Assembly: GCA_030425185.1 (NCBI GenBank)
Contig: JAUIAU010000005.1
Location: forward strand, 62,001-126,000
Length of the DNA stretch: 64,000 nt
From: Alphaproteobacteria bacterium
GTDB taxonomy: Bacteria > Pseudomonadota > Alphaproteobacteria > Rhodobacterales > Rhodobacteraceae
Reading direction: 5' to 3'
A model generated the notes under the pieces. The model made no database searches. It saw only the letters and a program-made list of their open reading frames with translations, and was not told the DNA's origin. Below, piece by piece: positions 46,998-58,286 of the stretch (the first letter of the stretch is position 1; the number at the start of each line of letters is the position of its first letter). Both the position numbers and the translations under genes were made by a program.

Positions 46998-47624
46998 ATG
47001 GCCCGGAAGCCGCGCCGCCTGTCCGAGGAGGACCGTGACCTGTGGGAGCGCGTGACCGCGCAGGCCACCCCGCTGCACCCCGCCCGGCCGAAGCACCAGA
47101 CCCCCGAGGTCAACACGCGGCCCGTCGCCAAGCCGAAACCGGCCCCGCGTGCGGAGACCGCGCCGCTGCCCGCGTTCCGCGTCGGGCAGCACGCGAAGCC
47201 GGGTCTGCCGGGGCACGACCTGTTGCCGCCGGTGGCCGAGCGGGTGGCGGACGCGCCGCTGCGGATGGACCGCAAGCGGTTCCAGCGGATGAAGCGCGGC
47301 AAGATGGACCCCGATGCGCGGATCGACCTGCACGGGATGACCGCGGCGGTGGCGCACCCGGCGCTGATCCGCTTCGTGCTGGGCGCGCATGCCTCCGGGC
47401 ACCGGCTGGTTCTGGTGATTACCGGGAAGGGGCGCACCGACCGGGGGTCGGACGGGCCGATGCCGGTGCGCCAGGGAATGCTGCGCCATTCGGTGCCGCA
47501 GTGGCTGGCGATGCCGCCGCTGGGACCGATGGTGCTGCAGGTAACCGAGGCGCACCGCAGCCACGGCGGCGGCGGCGCCTATTACGTGTACCTGCGCAAG
47601 CCGCCCGGCGGCGGCCTGCGCTGA
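46998..47624 (+). CDS. Smr (MutS2-type) domain protein
   Basis: 208 residues. The N-terminal half is basic and proline-rich with no clear fold. The C-terminal Smr domain (about 105-208) has the DLHGMT motif and a GKG (LVLVITGKGRTDRG) motif. Smr domains are associated with DNA or RNA endonuclease activity. It begins one base after mltA stops and is tail-to-tail with hslU. Confidence 0.9.
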   Translation: MARKPRRLSEEDRDLWERVTAQATPLHPARPKHQTPEVNTRPVAKPKPAPRAETAPLPAFRVGQHAKPGLPGHDLLPPVAERVADAPLRMDRKRFQRMKRGKMDPDARIDLHGMTAAVAHPALIRFVLGAHASGHRLVLVITGKGRTDRGSDGPMPVRQGMLRHSVPQWLAMPPLGPMVLQVTEAHRSHGGGGAYYVYLRKPPGGGLR

Positions 47625-47627
47625 GCC

Positions 47628-48934
<1,307 letters not shown>

Positions 48935-48938
<4 letters not shown>

Positions 48939-49993
48939 GCGGTCCCTTTCGCGTAGGGCGGCAAGCGGTCCTTGCCGGGGAAGGCGGGCAGGGCGGTCAT
49001 CAGGGCGGTGCGCAGGCGTTCCCACGTCGCGCCCAGCAGCACGAGCCCCGCGCCGAGCAGGAGAATGGCGAGGAAGGCCTGGTCCTCGACCACGGTGATG
49101 GCGAGGGCGACCACGTATCCGACACCCGCCACGAGGAAGGAGCGGCGGTCGATCACCACGGCGAACAGCGCCATGACGGCGAGGAAGGCGACCAGCGCCC
49201 CGAGCGCCAGTGCGCTGCCGTTGTCGAAGAGGGTCAGCGCCGCGGTGTTCACGATGGCGGGGGCCGCGACGACGTGCAGCCAGAAGCCGTTCTGCGAGCG
49301 ACGGGTGACGCGGTGCGGGTCGCTCATGTCGAAGCCGAGCGCGACGGCGGCGCCGACCAGCCCGAGCGCGACGGTCAGCCAGGCGAAGGGTCCTTCGGCG
49401 CTGAGCAGGAAGGCGTCCTGCAGGTCGGTGAAGGCCGCGCCGCCATAGAGCGTGAGCGCGAAGCCGGTGGCGAAGACCGACAGCGCGATGCCGAGCATGG
49501 CGAAGGGCACGCGGAACACCAGCCAGTAGCCGGTCAGCAAGAGGCCGGTGCCCGCCGCCGAGATCGCCCAGACCAGCGGGGTGTTGGCGCTGAGCAGTGG
49601 CGCGAGACCGGCCGAGAACTGCAGCGCCGAAAGGGCGAACATCACCGTCAGCGCGATGGAGGGTGCGATCATCCGGCGGACCAGGGTGAAGTAGCGGGCC
49701 AGGGCCGCGACGCCCGCCATACCGGCGGCGGCGACGGCCATCCAGAGCGCGCCCGGCTCGCCCAGCAGGCCGAGGCCGGTGACGCCCGACCAGCCGATGT
49801 AGAGGATCGAGAGGCCGACGACGATGAACACCTCGTTGAAGCCGCGGAACAGCTCGAACGGTTCGTCGAGACCGTCGAGGTTCTCGCGCGCGCCGGCGCG
49901 GGCATCGGCGAGGGCGAGGATATGGGCGGCCTGCGCCTCGGTGATCGCGCCGACGCGGACGGCCGCGCGCAGGTCGTCGCGGGTCAGGCTCAT
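48935..49993 (-). CDS. Polytopic membrane protein encoded between hslV and hslU
   Basis: 352 residues. An N-terminal cytoplasmic segment of about 45 residues with [34 protein letters not shown] is followed by about ten hydrophobic segments (roughly 53-335). The N-terminal stretch looks like the start of DUF2157 proteins, but the similarity is weak and I would not name the family. The start overlaps the hslV stop and the stop overlaps the hslU start, each by 4 bases (ATGA), so it is made with the protease subunits. A role in membrane protein quality control is a guess from context. Confidence 0.85.
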
Positions 49994-50547
49994 GCCGGGA
50001 TCGTTTCGAGCGTGAGGTGGGTGTTGGTGTAGACGCAGATCTCGGCGGCGATGGCCATCGACTTGCGCACGATCGCCTCGGCGTCGAGGTCGGTGTCGAT
50101 CAGCGCCCGCGCGGCGGCCAGCGCGTAGTTGCCGCCCGAGCCGATGGCGGCGACGCCGTACTCGGGCTCCAGCACGTCGCCCGCGCCGGTGATGACGAAG
50201 AGCGCCGCGCCGTCCGAGACGATCAGCATGGCTTCCAGTTTCTGGAGGTACTTGTCGGTGCGCCAGTCCTTGGCCAGTTCGACAGCGGCGCGCCCGAGCT
50301 GGCCGGGGGTGGCCTGCAGCTTGGTCTCCAGCCGTTCAAGCAGGGTGAAGGCGTCTGCGGTCGAGCCGGCGAAGCCCGCGACGACGTCGAAGCCGCCGGG
50401 CGACAGGCGGCGCACCTTGCGGGCGCTGCCCTTGATCACGGTCTGGCCGAGGCTGACCTGCCCGTCCCCGCCGATCACGACTTTGCCGTTTTTTTGAACA
50501 CCGAGGATGGTGGTTCCGTGCCATCCGGGGAAGTCGTGGTCTGGCAT
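49990..50547 (-). CDS. hslV: HslV peptidase subunit of the HslVU protease
   Basis: 185 residues. Threonine protease. After an 11-residue propeptide ([11 protein letters not shown]) the mature form begins TTILGV, with Thr12 as nucleophile. [23 protein letters not shown] follows. A run of seven A (minus strand) at 50489-50495 sits near codon 18, unusual in this high-GC gene. The gene is followed by a membrane protein gene ahead of hslU. Confidence 0.96.
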   Translation of the reverse strand: MPDHDFPGWHGTTILGVQKNGKVVIGGDGQVSLGQTVIKGSARKVRRLSPGGFDVVAGFAGSTADAFTLLERLETKLQATPGQLGRAAVELAKDWRTDKYLQKLEAMLIVSDGAALFVITGAGDVLEPEYGVAAIGSGGNYALAAARALIDTDLDAEAIVRKSMAIAAEICVYTNTHLTLETIPA

Positions 50548-50649
50548 CGTCTCTCTCCGTTACCTTGCTGCACCATATGGACCCGGCGCTGCGAGGTCGC
50601 AATGGCGGGGCGCTGGACGCTGCCGAATCAGCGCCATACGGTCCCGCGC

Positions 50650-51558
50650 ATGGTCGAAACGCGCACTCTTTCCATCCACTTGACCGAGTACCTGCTGTGG
50701 CGCGTCCGGCGCGGCAAGCACCCGTTCCTGGCCGAGCTGGTGCGGGCGCTGGAGGCGCGCGGCTGGCGGATCACGTGGCGCGGGGACGGCCTGGACGAGC
50801 GCCTGGCGAGTGCCGCGCGCCCGGGGTACACGCTGTTCTACGAGGATGCCCCGGTCGGGCCGCGCTGCCTGACGCTGCGGCGGTCCTACTTCGATCCGTT
50901 CTGGCAGATCGAGGCGTCGGCCAAGCGCTGGGAGTGGGACGTGGCGCGCGCCAGTTTCGACCCGGAGGCGGTGGACGGCGACCGGGCGGCGCATTTCGTG
51001 AAGTTCTGGCGCGAGCGGATGCCGCTGCCGCCGCCCGTGCGGGGCGAAGGCTTCGTCTACGTGCCGCTGCAGGGACGGCTTCTGACCCAGCGCAGCTTCC
51101 AGAGCCGCGCGCCGCTGGACATGGTGCGCGAGATCGCCAAGCGCGAGCGGACGCGGGACATCGTGCTGACGCTGCACCCGGGCGAGACCTACAGCCCGCA
51201 CGAGCGCGAGGCGGTGGACCGGCTGATCGAGGATCCGCGCATCCACCTGTCGGACAGCCCGATGACCGACCTGTTGCCGAAGTGCGATTACGTGGCCTGC
51301 GAGAATTCGAGCGTGGCGCTGAAGGGGTTCTTCCTCGGCAAGCCCGCGCTGCTGTTCGCCGAGATCGACTTTCACCACATCGCGGCGTCTGTGCCGAAGC
51401 TGGGCATGAAGGGCGCGTTCGAGGCGCTGGGCGGGCCCGCGCCGGATTACGCGCGCTACCTGTTCTGGTTCTTCCAGCACAAGGCGCTGAACTTCTGGCG
51501 GCCCGAGTTCGGGCAGCGCGTCACCGAGCGGCTGCAGGCGCACGGCTGGCCCGCCTGA
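50650..51558 (+). CDS. GT-B/capsular-polysaccharide-type protein of unknown activity
   Basis: 302 residues from ATG at 50650; an upstream ATG at 50601 would add 17 residues. The C-terminal half has DLLPKCDYVACENSSVALKGFFLGKPALLFAEIDFHHIA, a fold typical of GT-B glycosyltransferase or capsule-export-like domains where a Glu and small residues bind nucleotide sugar. The N-terminal half has FLAELVRALEARGWRITWR. No sugar gene neighbours. I would not assign a substrate. A hairpin follows its stop. Confidence 0.6.
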   Translation: MVETRTLSIHLTEYLLWRVRRGKHPFLAELVRALEARGWRITWRGDGLDERLASAARPGYTLFYEDAPVGPRCLTLRRSYFDPFWQIEASAKRWEWDVARASFDPEAVDGDRAAHFVKFWRERMPLPPPVRGEGFVYVPLQGRLLTQRSFQSRAPLDMVREIAKRERTRDIVLTLHPGETYSPHEREAVDRLIEDPRIHLSDSPMTDLLPKCDYVACENSSVALKGFFLGKPALLFAEIDFHHIAASVPKLGMKGAFEALGGPAPDYARYLFWFFQHKALNFWRPEFGQRVTERLQAHGWPA

Positions 51559-51566
51559 CACGGAAA

Positions 51567-51590
51567 CGGGCGCCCGGTGAGGGGCGCCCG
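51567..51590. terminator. GC-rich hairpin between convergent genes
   Basis: Arms CGGGCGCCC (51567-51575) and GGGCGCCCG (51582-51590) pair perfectly around a 6-base loop. It lies between the converging capsule-type gene and trxA. No U tract follows on either strand, so it may slow polymerase or protect 3' ends rather than terminate fully. Confidence 0.45.
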
Positions 51591-51618
51591 CCAATGGGGT
51601 CCGCGCGAGAGCCGGGGC

Positions 51619-51939
51619 TCAGATCGTCGCGTCGATCCAGCTTTTCAGCGCCGCCTTCGGGGCCGCGCCGGTCTTGTTGCCGACCATCTTGCCGTCCTTG
51701 AAGATGAACAGCGCCGGGATGCCGCGCACGTGCAGCGACTGCGCCGCGACCATGTCGGTGTCCACGTTGACCTTGGCGATCTTCAGCTTGCCCTCGTACT
51801 CGGCGCTGAGTTCCTCGAGTGCCGGGCCGATCTGCTTGCACGGCCCGCACCACTCGGCCCAGAAATCAACCAGCACCGGCACGTCGGACTTGGTGACTTC
51901 GTCTTCAAAGGTGGCGTCGGTGACGGCAACGGTGCTCAT
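51619..51939 (-). CDS. trxA: Thioredoxin
   Basis: 106 residues. The active site WAEWCGPCK has the cysteines at 31 and 34; [28 protein letters not shown] is the conserved back half with the cis-proline. ATG at 51939. Last gene on the leftward addB-addA side; 60 bases from addA. Confidence 0.97.
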   Translation of the reverse strand: MSTVAVTDATFEDEVTKSDVPVLVDFWAEWCGPCKQIGPALEELSAEYEGKLKIAKVNVDTDMVAAQSLHVRGIPALFIFKDGKMVGNKTGAAPKAALKSWIDATI

Positions 51940-51999
51940 GGGGGCGCTCCTCGGCGGCGTAAGGTTGTCAACGATAACTATGGATGGGTCCGCCACGCG

Positions 52000-54900
52000 T
52001 CAAGGTCGCGTTGCGCGGGCCAGCGCGGCGTCGGTCAGTGCCCCGGGCAAGGGCATCAGGGTGGCGGTGCGGGTCCAGAGCAGCGCGACCTCGACCGGGC
52101 GGCCGGGGAAGGCCTGTGCCGCCAGCATGCGATAGGCCCCCATCTGGCGCAGCAGTCCCTCGGGCACCTCGGCCGGGGTCGCGGGCACGGTGGCGTTCGA
52201 CTTGAAGTCGATGACCCGCACGCGCTCCGGCGTCACCTCGACGAGGTCGAGCACGCCGAAGGCGGGTCCGAGGCCGTGCGGCAGGGTGCCGCTGACCGGC
52301 ACCTCGCGGAGAAGAGCGGGATCGGTGAGGAGCGCGGCGAGGTCGGGGGCGTCGAGGCAGGCCTGCACCTCGGCCAGGTCGGCGGCGGTCACCTCGGGGT
52401 TCTGCGCGGCCAGCGCGGCGTGATCCGCGCGCGGCCAGCCGGGCAGGTGTTCGAGCAGCCAGTGAAGGACGCTGCCGCGCCGCTTGGCGGCTTCCTCGTC
52501 GGCGGCCTCCGATGCGCCGGGCAGGGCCTTGGCGCCGCCGAGATCGGAGGGCGAGACGGGCGCGGCGGGCGTGTCGGGCAGGGCGACGGTGGGCAGGCGC
52601 AGGGGCGTGCGGCTGTCGGCCCCGGCGGTCCAGGGCTGCGCCGGGCCGGGATCGGGCCAGTCGCCCATGGCGAAGCGCAGGCCCGCGCCGCCAGGCATGT
52701 CGTGCGGCACCGCGTTCAGCGCCCGGAGGCCGCCGTCGACAAGGGCGTGCCAGGCGTTGGGCGTCTCGTCCTCGGCGTCGGTCTTTCCGGCGGCGGCGAC
52801 CATCAGCCAGGATTCGGCGCGGGTCATCGCGACGTAGAGAAGGCGCAGGCGCTCTTCCTCGTCCTGGGTCTTGCGGTCCTCTAGCGCTTCGGCGAGCGGC
52901 GGCGTGACCAGCTTGCCGCTGCCGCGCCAGACGGTCGGGCCGCCGGGCAGCCGCAGGATCGCGCCGTCGCCGCGCGCCCGGCGGCTGGCGGCGTCGGGCA
53001 GGATGACGATGGGCGCTTCCAGTCCCTTGGCCCCGTGCACCGACATCACCCGGACCGCGCCGCCGTGGGCGTCGAGCGGGCGCTTCAGGTCGCCGATGTC
53101 CTGCGCGAGCGCGCCGAGGAAGCCGGTCAGGTCGGGCACCGCCCGGCGTTCATGCGCCAGTGCCTGGCCCAGAAGCGCGTCGATGCCGTCTTCGGCCTCG
53201 GCCCCCAGCCGGGCGATCAGCCGGGCGCGTCCGCCGTGGACGATCAGGATGCGTTCCAGCAGTTCGTAGGGGCGCAGGTAATCGGCGCGGTCGCGCAGGT
53301 CGTGCAGGATCTTCAGGGTTTCGGGGTGCCGCGCGGCGGTTTCGGGCTTGCGCAGGGCCTGCCACAGGTGGCGCTCGGTCCGCGGCTGGGCGAGGGCGTA
53401 GAGATCCTGCTCGGACCAGCCGAAGAGCGGCGAGCGCAGCGCGGCGGCGAGGCTGAGGCTGTCGTCTTGCGTGGCGAGGAAGGACAGGAGCGCGGTCAGG
53501 TCCTTGACGGCGATCTCGCCGCCGATGCGCAGGCGGTCGGCCCCGGCGATGGGCAGGCCGACCTCCTTGCAGCGGCGGATCAGCTCGTGGAAGAGCGCGT
53601 CGCGGCCCTGCACGAGCACCAGGAAATCGCCCGGCGTCACGGCGCGCACGGTGCCGTCGCGCCCGGCGATGCGGGTGCCCGCGTCGAGCAGGCGCACCAT
53701 CTCGTCGACGACGCGGCGGGCCAGAACGATCTTCGGATGCGTCGCGGGGACGCTGTCGACGGGGTCGCCGAACTCGGGCTGCGGGGGGCTCTCGGGCGGC
53801 TCGACCAGAGGCCAGAGATCGACGCGGCCCGGCATCCCGCTGCGGAAGGCGACATGGGCGCTGTCCATCCCGAGCCCGCGGTGCCCGGCCTGCGTGAAGA
53901 CCGAGTCGACGGCGCGCAGGATCGCGGGCGAGGACCGGAACGAGTGTTGCAGCACGCTGGTCTGCATCGGCCGGCCGGCGTCCGAGAAGGCGGTGGCGAA
54001 GTGCTGCCGCATCCGGTCGAAGGCGTCGGGGTCGGCGCCCTGGAACGAGTAGATCGACTGTTTCGGGTCCCCGACGACGAAGAGCGTGCGGGTGACGTCC
54101 TCCTGTGCGCCGCGCCCGGCGGCGAACTCGGCGGCCAGCGCGCGGATGATGTCCCATTGCGCGGGACTGGTGTCCTGCGCCTCGTCCACGAGGATGTGGT
54201 CGATGCCGCCGTCGAGCTTGAAGAGTACCCATTCCGCGATCTGCGGGTCGCGCAGCATGGCGCGGACGCGGGCGATCATGTCGTCGAAGTCGACAAGGCC
54301 GCGCAGGGTCTTGGCGCGATCCACGGCGGGGATCACGGCGCGGGCGAAATCGTGCAGCACCTCGGTCCGCTCGACGATCGGGTAGGTGTTCAGCGCGCAG
54401 GCGGTGTCGTGGAGCCGGTACAGGAAGGCGTGCAGCGCTTCGGTCAGATCAGGGTAGGTGGCCTGGAACTTCTTGTTCGGGACGGACTTCACCTTGGGAC
54501 CCGCCCCTGTCGACAGCAGGCCTTCGCTGAACAGGGTCTCGCGGAAGGCGTCGCTGCGGTCGCCTTCGATCCAGCGGGTGAGGAGATCGGCGAGCACTTG
54601 TGCGCCCTTGGCGCTTTCGGCCCGCAGCAGCGGCACGGCCTCGGCGAAGGCCGAATCCTCGGTGCCGTCGCTCGCGACGGTGTCCCAGGCCTCGGGGGTG
54701 AAGCCCGGCGGCAGGCCGAGGGCGGCGCGGATGTCGTCGGGCGCGGGCGGCGTTTCGAACTCGTCGCGGCGCTGCATCAGGGTCCGGGTCAGGGCGACCG
54801 GGTCCTCGTTGCCGCCGAGGTGCCGGGCGAGGCGGTCGAAAAGCGCCCGGTCCGGCCCGCGCGCCAGGGTGTCGAGCACGTCCGAGATCAGGCGCTGCTG

Positions 54901-55356
54901 CCCGAGGTCGTCGAGTTCGCGGTAGGCCGGCGAGACCCCGGCTTCGAGCGGGAATCGCCGCAGGAGCGCGCCGCAGAACGAGTGGATGGTCTGGATCTTC
55001 AGCCCGCCCGGTGTCTCGATCGCCTGCGCGAACAGCGTGCGCGCCCGGTTGCGCCCGGCGGCGGTGTTGCGCGCGTCGGGATGGCCGAGGCTGCGCAGCT
55101 TCGTCTCCAGCTCGTCCTCGGTCAGCATGGTCCAGGTGCCGAGTTCGCGGAACAGGCGGTTCTGCATCTCGGTCGCGGCGGCCTTGGTGTAGGTCAGGCA
55201 GAGCACGCGCTGCGGATCGACCCCGTCGAGCAGCAGCCTGGCCACGCGGTTGGTCAGCACCGAGGTCTTGCCCGACCCGGCGTTGGCCGACAGCCAGGTG
55301 GAGCGGCCGGGATGCGCGGCGGTGACTTGTGCGCGGGTGGCGTCGTCGACGGTCAT
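52000..55356 (-). CDS. addA: Double-strand break repair helicase AddA
   Basis: 1118 residues. UvrD-type helicase plus nuclease of the AddAB complex. Walker A SANAGSGKTSVLTNRVARLL, motif II as ILVDEAQDTSPAQWDIIRAL, motif III-type VGDPKQSIYSFQGADPDAF and the later VMSVHGAKGLEAPIVILPDA and YVAMTRAESWLMV. The C-terminal PD-(D/E)XK nuclease has RVRVIDFKSN. ATG at 55356 overlaps addB by ATGA. Confidence 0.95.
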   Translation of the reverse strand: MTVDDATRAQVTAAHPGRSTWLSANAGSGKTSVLTNRVARLLLDGVDPQRVLCLTYTKAAATEMQNRLFRELGTWTMLTEDELETKLRSLGHPDARNTAAGRNRARTLFAQAIETPGGLKIQTIHSFCGALLRRFPLEAGVSPAYRELDDLGQQRLISDVLDTLARGPDRALFDRLARHLGGNEDPVALTRTLMQRRDEFETPPAPDDIRAALGLPPGFTPEAWDTVASDGTEDSAFAEAVPLLRAESAKGAQVLADLLTRWIEGDRSDAFRETLFSEGLLSTGAGPKVKSVPNKKFQATYPDLTEALHAFLYRLHDTACALNTYPIVERTEVLHDFARAVIPAVDRAKTLRGLVDFDDMIARVRAMLRDPQIAEWVLFKLDGGIDHILVDEAQDTSPAQWDIIRALAAEFAAGRGAQEDVTRTLFVVGDPKQSIYSFQGADPDAFDRMRQHFATAFSDAGRPMQTSVLQHSFRSSPAILRAVDSVFTQAGHRGLGMDSAHVAFRSGMPGRVDLWPLVEPPESPPQPEFGDPVDSVPATHPKIVLARRVVDEMVRLLDAGTRIAGRDGTVRAVTPGDFLVLVQGRDALFHELIRRCKEVGLPIAGADRLRIGGEIAVKDLTALLSFLATQDDSLSLAAALRSPLFGWSEQDLYALAQPRTERHLWQALRKPETAARHPETLKILHDLRDRADYLRPYELLERILIVHGGRARLIARLGAEAEDGIDALLGQALAHERRAVPDLTGFLGALAQDIGDLKRPLDAHGGAVRVMSVHGAKGLEAPIVILPDAASRRARGDGAILRLPGGPTVWRGSGKLVTPPLAEALEDRKTQDEEERLRLLYVAMTRAESWLMVAAAGKTDAEDETPNAWHALVDGGLRALNAVPHDMPGGAGLRFAMGDWPDPGPAQPWTAGADSRTPLRLPTVALPDTPAAPVSPSDLGGAKALPGASEAADEEAAKRRGSVLHWLLEHLPGWPRADHAALAAQNPEVTAADLAEVQACLDAPDLAALLTDPALLREVPVSGTLPHGLGPAFGVLDLVEVTPERVRVIDFKSNATVPATPAEVPEGLLRQMGAYRMLAAQAFPGRPVEVALLWTRTATLMPLPGALTDAALARATRP

Positions 55357-58286
55357 CGCACGTCCTCCGGGGTGACGTCGTCGCTGTCTTCCCATTCGCC
55401 GTAGCGGGCGAGGTGGTCGTAGTCGCCGCCCCAGCGCCGGGTCTCGACCATCAGGCGCGCGCCGTAGCCGGTGGCCGGATCGCGGAACCGGGCCAGCAGG
55501 GCCTCGAGCCGGTCGCGGGTCTCGGCGACGAAGCCGGGCGTGTCCTCGGCGGTGATCCGGGTGGCATCGCCGGAGATCACCCCGAGGAAGGCGAGCAGAC
55601 TGACGTCCGCGGCGGGCAGGTCTTCGAACCCGCCCGCCTCGGCGATGATCGCTTCGAGGTGAAGCTGGCGGTTGAACGCGAGGGTCTGTTTCTTCGAGGG
55701 CGGCGACCCGGCCTTGTAGTCATAGATCGCCAGCGTCCCGTCGGTCAGCCGGTCGAGCCGGTCCGCGCGGCCGTAGAGCCGGACGCCGGAGGGCAGGAGG
55801 GTCTCGCCATCCGCTTCGAGGGCGGCGGGGGCGCCGAGGGCGCGGCGCGCAGCTTCGTCCGCAAGGATCCGGTCGCGCCGGGACATCAGCTGTGCGCGCC
55901 AGATGCGGGTCTGGGCGGGCCAGTCGGCGTGCTCGGCGAGCCGGGTGTCGAGCAGGTGCTCGAACAGCGGGGCGGGATCGTCGGGCCAGGCGTCGCGGGT
56001 CCGGTCCACGAGGTCGTGCAGCATCGCGTGGATGATGTCGCCGCGCACGCGGGCATCGGGCTGGCGGCGCAGTGGATCGAGCGCGCGCAGCCGCAGGACC
56101 TTGCGGGCATAGATGGCATAGGGATCGCGGATCAGGGTTTCGATCTGGGTGATCGAGAAGGCGGCGGGCCGAACCCCGGCCGGGGGACGCGGCGCGGGGC
56201 GCTTGGCGCGCGGCAGGGGCGTGTCGTGGACATCGAGGGCGGCGGCCCGGGCAAGGATCGCCGCGCCCCTGTCCTTCATGGCGGTAACGGCGGCGGCACC
56301 GTGCGGTCCGAGGCCGGTCAGCAGGTTCAGCAGGCGGTTGAGCCAGCGCGAAGGGATCGTCTCGGCCTCGTCATCCTTGCGGGCGCGGGTCAGCACGACG
56401 CGGCGCGCGCCGATCGCCTGCTGGAAGTCGTGCGCCTGCAGCCCGATCCGCCGTTCCGGCACCGCCAGCCCGGCGGCGCGGCGCATCGGCCGGTTCAGCC
56501 AGGGATCGGGCGGGGCGCTGGCGGGCCAGGTCCCTTCGTTCAGCCCGGCGAGCACGGTCAGGTCGGTGCCGCCCACGCGGGCCTCGATGGTGCCCCAGAT
56601 CATCAGGTTCGGGTGCGGGGTCACGGCATCGCGCACCGACTCGGCGGCAAGGAGCCCGGTGAGGAAGGCGGCGAAGGCGCCGGGGTCGAGCGTGCTGCCG
56701 TGCGCGGCGTGGGCCGCGAGGTCGTCGAACAGGCGGCGCGCGGACTCGCCCGCCGGTTCGCGCCAAAGCTCGGCGCAGCCCGCGCCGACAGGACCCGCGA
56801 CGAGGATTTCGGCAAGGTCGCGCAGGGTGTCGACATGGGTGGCGAGCGGCGCGGGCCCGATCGCGGCGAGCCGGTCGAGCAGGCTGGCGACCCAGTCGGC
56901 CCAGGCCTCGGTCCCGGGACGGGTGGCGGACCATGCGGCGAGGGCGGCCCGTGTCGGGAAAGGCGGGCCTTCGGCGCGCAGGTGCTCTTCCAGCGCGAGG
57001 GTGCGCAGAGGATGGTCGCCGCGCGCGCCCCGATCGTCGCCCGCGGCGGTCAGCGGGTGTTTCAGAAGGCCGATCAGGTCCTCGCCGGTCAGCGCCTGTC
57101 CGAACAGCCCGGCCAGAAGCGCCAGCAGTCGCCCCGGCACCGACAGCGAGAGCGGCTGACCGCCGCTGTCGTCGGGGGCAATGCCCCAGCGGGCGAGCGC
57201 AGCGGCGACCTGCCGGGCCAGGGTCCGGTCGGGCGAGATCAGCGCGGCGGTCTCGCCGGCGTCGAGCGCCTCGCGCAGGATCAGGGCGATGGCCTGCGCC
57301 TCGGCCCGGGCGCCGGGGGCCTCGACCAGGGTCAGGTCCCGGGTGGCGTCGGCGGCGGGCGGCAGGCCGGGCGCCTCGGCGCGCCACTGGTCGGTGACCG
57401 GGGCCGGGCGCAGCGCAAGCGACACGAGGCGGTTGCGGTCGGGCGCGGGGGTGTCGGTACCGTGCCACGGCAGAACGGCGTCTGCGGGCACGTCGAGGCG
57501 GCGCAGGAGGCGCGCGATGCGGTCTTGCGGGTGATCCTCGGCGCCGGGCAGGTCGTGGAGCCGCGCCCAGATGTCCTGCGGCAGGTCGAAGTCGAAACCG
57601 GGCAGCACGACCGCGCCCTGCGGCAGGCGCGCGACGGCGTCGATCAGGTCGGCGGTGGTGCCGCGCGATCCGGTCGAGCCGACGAGCAGCACGGGATGCG
57701 CGGGCGGCGCGGCGGCCCAGCGGGCGGCACGGTCCTCGACCCAGTCGCGCAGGCGGGCGGCCGGGTCGCGGGTGCCGTCCTCCGGGGTGCTGATCGGGAC
57801 GAGCGCCTCCAGCAGGTGCAGCGACCGCGCCCAGTGGGCCGACAATCCGCCGACGTCGAGGGACAGCACCCGGTCGAGCGGCACGGCCTCGTCCTGCATC
57901 TCGTCGAGGAGCGCGCCGAGACTGTCGGCGAGGTCGAGGGCGGCGGCCCGCGGGGCGAGGTCGGGGACGCGCTCGATCACCGCCTGTGTTAGCCCCGCCA
58001 GTTCGAGGCGGCGGCGCAGCGCGTGGCGGGCCGGGGCGAGGCCCGGGATCGGCCGGGCCTGCGGCAGGTCGGTCAGGACGTGGATGCGGGGCAGCGGGCC
58101 GGGGGTCCGGCGCAGCACCTCGGTCAGTCGCCGCTCCATCCGGGCGGCGTTCACGATGATCTCGGTCCGCGCCAGCGCAACCGGATCGCCGCCGGTGCGC
58201 GCGCGCAGGCCCGCCCCCAGCCGCTCGGCGAAGTCGGCCCCGGGCGGGATGCCGAAGACGCGGGGGGCGGGCGCGGGGTCAAACAT
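55353..58286 (-). CDS. addB: Double-strand break repair protein AddB
   Basis: 977 residues. Partner of AddA. The C-terminal nuclease has LAIYDYKAGSPPSKKQTLAFNRQLHLEA, and the middle has VWIGGLNEGTWP-like VLAGLNEGTWPASAPPDPWLNRPMRR, typical of alphaproteobacterial AddB. The N-terminus lacks a canonical P-loop, as is usual in this group. Start at 58286 overlaps the upstream nucleotidyltransferase gene by 8 bases. Confidence 0.94.
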   Translation of the reverse strand: MFDPAPAPRVFGIPPGADFAERLGAGLRARTGGDPVALARTEIIVNAARMERRLTEVLRRTPGPLPRIHVLTDLPQARPIPGLAPARHALRRRLELAGLTQAVIERVPDLAPRAAALDLADSLGALLDEMQDEAVPLDRVLSLDVGGLSAHWARSLHLLEALVPISTPEDGTRDPAARLRDWVEDRAARWAAAPPAHPVLLVGSTGSRGTTADLIDAVARLPQGAVVLPGFDFDLPQDIWARLHDLPGAEDHPQDRIARLLRRLDVPADAVLPWHGTDTPAPDRNRLVSLALRPAPVTDQWRAEAPGLPPAADATRDLTLVEAPGARAEAQAIALILREALDAGETAALISPDRTLARQVAAALARWGIAPDDSGGQPLSLSVPGRLLALLAGLFGQALTGEDLIGLLKHPLTAAGDDRGARGDHPLRTLALEEHLRAEGPPFPTRAALAAWSATRPGTEAWADWVASLLDRLAAIGPAPLATHVDTLRDLAEILVAGPVGAGCAELWREPAGESARRLFDDLAAHAAHGSTLDPGAFAAFLTGLLAAESVRDAVTPHPNLMIWGTIEARVGGTDLTVLAGLNEGTWPASAPPDPWLNRPMRRAAGLAVPERRIGLQAHDFQQAIGARRVVLTRARKDDEAETIPSRWLNRLLNLLTGLGPHGAAAVTAMKDRGAAILARAAALDVHDTPLPRAKRPAPRPPAGVRPAAFSITQIETLIRDPYAIYARKVLRLRALDPLRRQPDARVRGDIIHAMLHDLVDRTRDAWPDDPAPLFEHLLDTRLAEHADWPAQTRIWRAQLMSRRDRILADEAARRALGAPAALEADGETLLPSGVRLYGRADRLDRLTDGTLAIYDYKAGSPPSKKQTLAFNRQLHLEAIIAEAGGFEDLPAADVSLLAFLGVISGDATRITAEDTPGFVAETRDRLEALLARFRDPATGYGARLMVETRRWGGDYDHLARYGEWEDSDDVTPEDVR

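Noticed and set aside
51567-51590. Strong rho-independent terminator at the trxA junction
   Set aside because: The stem is perfect but no U tract follows on either strand, so it is listed only as a hairpin with low confidence.
53035-57992. Two long plus-strand frames opposite addA and addB
   Set aside because: Antisense to conserved helicase and nuclease motifs; no recognisable domain.
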